NCBI GenBank assembly: GCA_023853785.1
Contig: JAJIRX010000114.1
Location: 1 to 18,831 of the forward strand
Source: Psilocybe azurescens
Lineage: Eukaryota; Basidiomycota; Agaricomycetes; Agaricales; Agrocybaceae
Reading direction: 5' to 3'
Length of the DNA: 18,831 nucleotides
Shown: positions 16,919 through 18,831 of the stretch, in pieces
Layout of the letters: every line of letters starts with the position of its first letter
How positions within the stretch are numbered: the stretch's first letter is position 1
Notes under the pieces: generated by a model
Told to the model about the DNA's origin: nothing
The model's input: the letters and a program-made list of their open reading frames with translations, nothing else
Databases searched by the model: none
Position numbers and translations under genes: made by a program

Positions 16919-18780
16919 TCACCGAATCAGCCTCCCATAGTCCAGCCTACTCTCCTTCTGACTCTCATTCTTCTCCTTCGGAAACGCATTCCAGAACCTC
17001 AGCGTCTCATCCCCAGCCCCGTCACAATCGTCTCCCCATCCGGGCTCATCGCAAGATACAGCACCCGATTCGTGTGCCCCGTCAGCGACGCCGACCATGT
17101 TCAGCGTGGGGTACTTCCATATGCAGATCTGGTTCTGCGCAGTCGTCGATGAGAACCCGTGCGTGGAGACTAGCTCGTGCGACGTTAACGACCAGATCAG
17201 GTTGCACACCTACATGTATGCGTAGAAAAAAAACCCAATTGTCAGTATCCTTCTTCTTCCAAAGCACACAATAGTGCTAACTGACCTGACTCCCCGTATC
17301 CAGCTCCTGCAGCATCGTGCCGTTGATAACATTCCAGAACCTGATGTGCTTATCCTGCGTGCCCCCGCCCGTAGCCAGAATACCCGACACATGCGGATCC
17401 CACGCAAGCGCCTTCACCGCCGCCGTATGCTCATGGAACTTCCACACCGGCACATCATTCGGGTATTATCCCTCGCCCCAGCGATCGGCGCTGGCCCTGC
17501 TCCCAACCGCCCCGGCCTCCCGGACCCGCGCAGATCCCATATACACACCTTATTGTCATTGCCCCCACTCGCCAGCGTCGCCGTCCCCGCCCCGCCGTCG
17601 TTGCTCCATTTCAGACCACACACTTCCTGCCGATGCCCTGAACACCTCCGCACGGGGCGCGGCGACGCCTCTCGCACATCGCGGTGGTGCACCATCCTAT
17701 CTCGCGATCCGGAGGACAGGATATGTGTTCCAGGCCAGCGCCCCAATCCGCTGCGAGTGCGCCTGCAGATACGTCCGTTGGAGCTGTAGGGTGGGCGTCA
17801 AATATGCAGTCTTCCAGCTAGGGTCCCCACAGCGAGCGTGCTGCCCTTCTGCACCCACGAACCGGAGGATATGGTGTCATTTGACGGCGTCAGGTCGCAG
17901 AGCCGACACAGACGCATTATGGGCCGTCCAGAGGTAGACACACGACCCGAGCCCCACACCTATCACATTGGTGCTCGACCAACACGAGGTTGAGATAGAA
18001 GTCATCTGCGAGCTCTGGCGCATCAAGCACCCTGTAAGGTGTTTTGCAGACACTTCGAAGCTTCCTTCGGGATGATTCGAGGAGTTGCCTGCTCTCCGCA
18101 CGAACGGGACTCATTGAGTAAGCTTCGTCCGTAGGAGTATCGAGTCGACGGGTCGTAGCTGGATTGGAATGTGATGGGAGTTATAGGCGAAAAGGCGGCG
18201 GCGAGTGGGTGTAGAAGGAAGGGCATTACTACCCGATCCTGATGCAACGGGGGACGAGTGGGTGAGATAGCCCTGCGCGGGGAAGGAGGCGTCACTTCTG
18301 TGTGTAGTATGGAATTGAAGATGGAGTTTGCTTGTTCTAAGCGGATATCGAGTGGCGCAATCAGCAAACGCTCATCCAAAGCAAACAGAAATGTCTGGAA
18401 CATACCTTTCAAAGCGTCTGATTCCGACGGTATGATCCTGTTCTTCGATGGAGTCGATGGTCCGCCCTCGTCCATGAGATGATACGACGTCCGGAGGTCG
18501 CCAGAGTCTTTGGATGGCACGAATCTGTCGCCGTATCGCGCACTATTCGTGGCATATTCAAAGCCGAATTCATGACCATGTTCGCGTGAAAGTCGATCGG
18601 CGACTCTGGGACCGCTGCTGTTTCCGTAGTCGGTCTCGAGTCAAGAGTAGGCGTCGAGGACGATGCAGGGCCGACGCCAAATATTGGATTGACCCTATTT
18701 CTTCTGGGGTCGAGTCCTCTCCGCTTCTCGATGCGATGCCGCAGCCTCTTCCCATACGGTGAATTCTTGAATCCCGACAT
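16919..18780 (-). CDS. CDH1: Cdh1/fizzy-related APC/C activator (WD40), with many small indels
   Basis: Cdh1 loads substrates on the anaphase-promoting complex in late mitosis and G1. The start is ATG 18778-18780 (MSGFKNSPYGKRLRHRIEKR). Exons 18406-18780, 17286-18336 and 16919-17209 flank introns 18337-18405 (GTATGT...TTAG) and 17210-17285 (GTCAGT...GTAG). Order of features: a basic N-terminus; the C-box DRFVPSK (18509-18529), which binds the APC/C; a linker with SPRRAISPTRPP and LPSTPTRRRLF; KTPYRVLDAPELADDFYLNL; then seven WD40 blades with SRDRMVHHRDVREA, GHRQEVCGLKWS, GNDNKVCIWDLRG, KFHEHTAAVKALAWDPHV and STHGFSSTTAQNQICIWKYP. It closes with DYGRLIR, the Ile-Arg tail that docks on the APC/C. 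The C-box, linker and IR tail fit Cdh1 better than Cdc20. About twelve 1-2 base indels break the frame, yet residues, splice sites and ends are conserved, so sequence error is likely. The 51 bases above the ATG show no promoter element. Confidence 0.92.
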
Positions 18781-18831
18781 AGTTTGCGTTCCTTTGCGGC
18801 TTCTGGTGACCTCGCACGAGAATGGGCGTTG

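Noticed and set aside
17274..17937. Plus-strand frames of 171 and 206 codons opposite the Cdh1-like gene
   Set aside because: They are shadows in GC-rich coding sequence; the minus strand carries clear WD40 motifs in the same bases.
1..18831. tRNA or rRNA genes
   Set aside because: I looked for T-arm-like GGTTCGA patterns and clover-leaf context on both strands and found none that fit.

Overview
The window looks like nuclear DNA of a filamentous basidiomycete, most likely an Agaricomycete. The reasons are short GT-AG introns (about 47-76 bases) in every cellular gene, a Ty3/gypsy element with a chromodomain, a NACHT-WD40 STAND (NLR-like) gene of the type expanded in mushroom-forming fungi, and a fungal-type Cdh1/fizzy-related gene. 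This assignment is inference from gene types; no species is claimed.

Layout. (1) 1-5689, plus strand: the 3' part of a decayed Ty3/gypsy LTR retrotransposon. Order: gag end with a CCHC knuckle, protease, reverse transcriptase, RNase H, integrase, chromodomain, then an unusual post-pol region (a helical ORF and a broken ORF with two more zinc knuckles), a polypurine tract and a complete 3' LTR. The 5' LTR lies outside the window. (2) 5690-6274: short spacer. (3) 6275-11715, minus strand: a NACHT-WD40 gene with a small-exon N-terminus, a NACHT domain, and a tandem array of 17 nearly identical 42-codon WD40 repeats. Its frame is broken many times and two blades carry an in-frame TAG. (4) 11716-12680: divergent intergenic region. 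(5) 12681-13482, plus strand: a possible five-exon gene of unknown function. (6) 14417-14897, minus strand: a small three-exon secreted protein, possibly KNH1/Kre9-like. (7) 14898-16918: mostly non-coding, including about 1 kb that is strongly purine-rich on the plus strand and a G-quadruplex-capable 7-base repeat just past the next gene's stop. (8) 16919-18780, minus strand: the whole coding span of a Cdh1/fizzy-related APC/C activator in three exons, with about a dozen small indels.

The point a reader most needs: almost all breaks are 1-2 base indels, often in homopolymers. They hit a transposon, an NLR, a small secreted gene and a normally indispensable cell-cycle gene alike. In the NLR, two three-repeat blocks of about 378 bp differ only by indels, with no substitution I can see. 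This pattern fits uncorrected sequencing indels at least as well as biological decay. The nonsense substitutions (two TAG codons in the WD40 array, two TGA codons in the transposon) cannot be explained that way and argue that those two loci are also truly degraded.

The best candidate for unusual biology is the NLR with its recently amplified WD40 array, the architecture used for allorecognition in Podospora. The second is the double zinc-knuckle ORF placed after pol in the retroelement.
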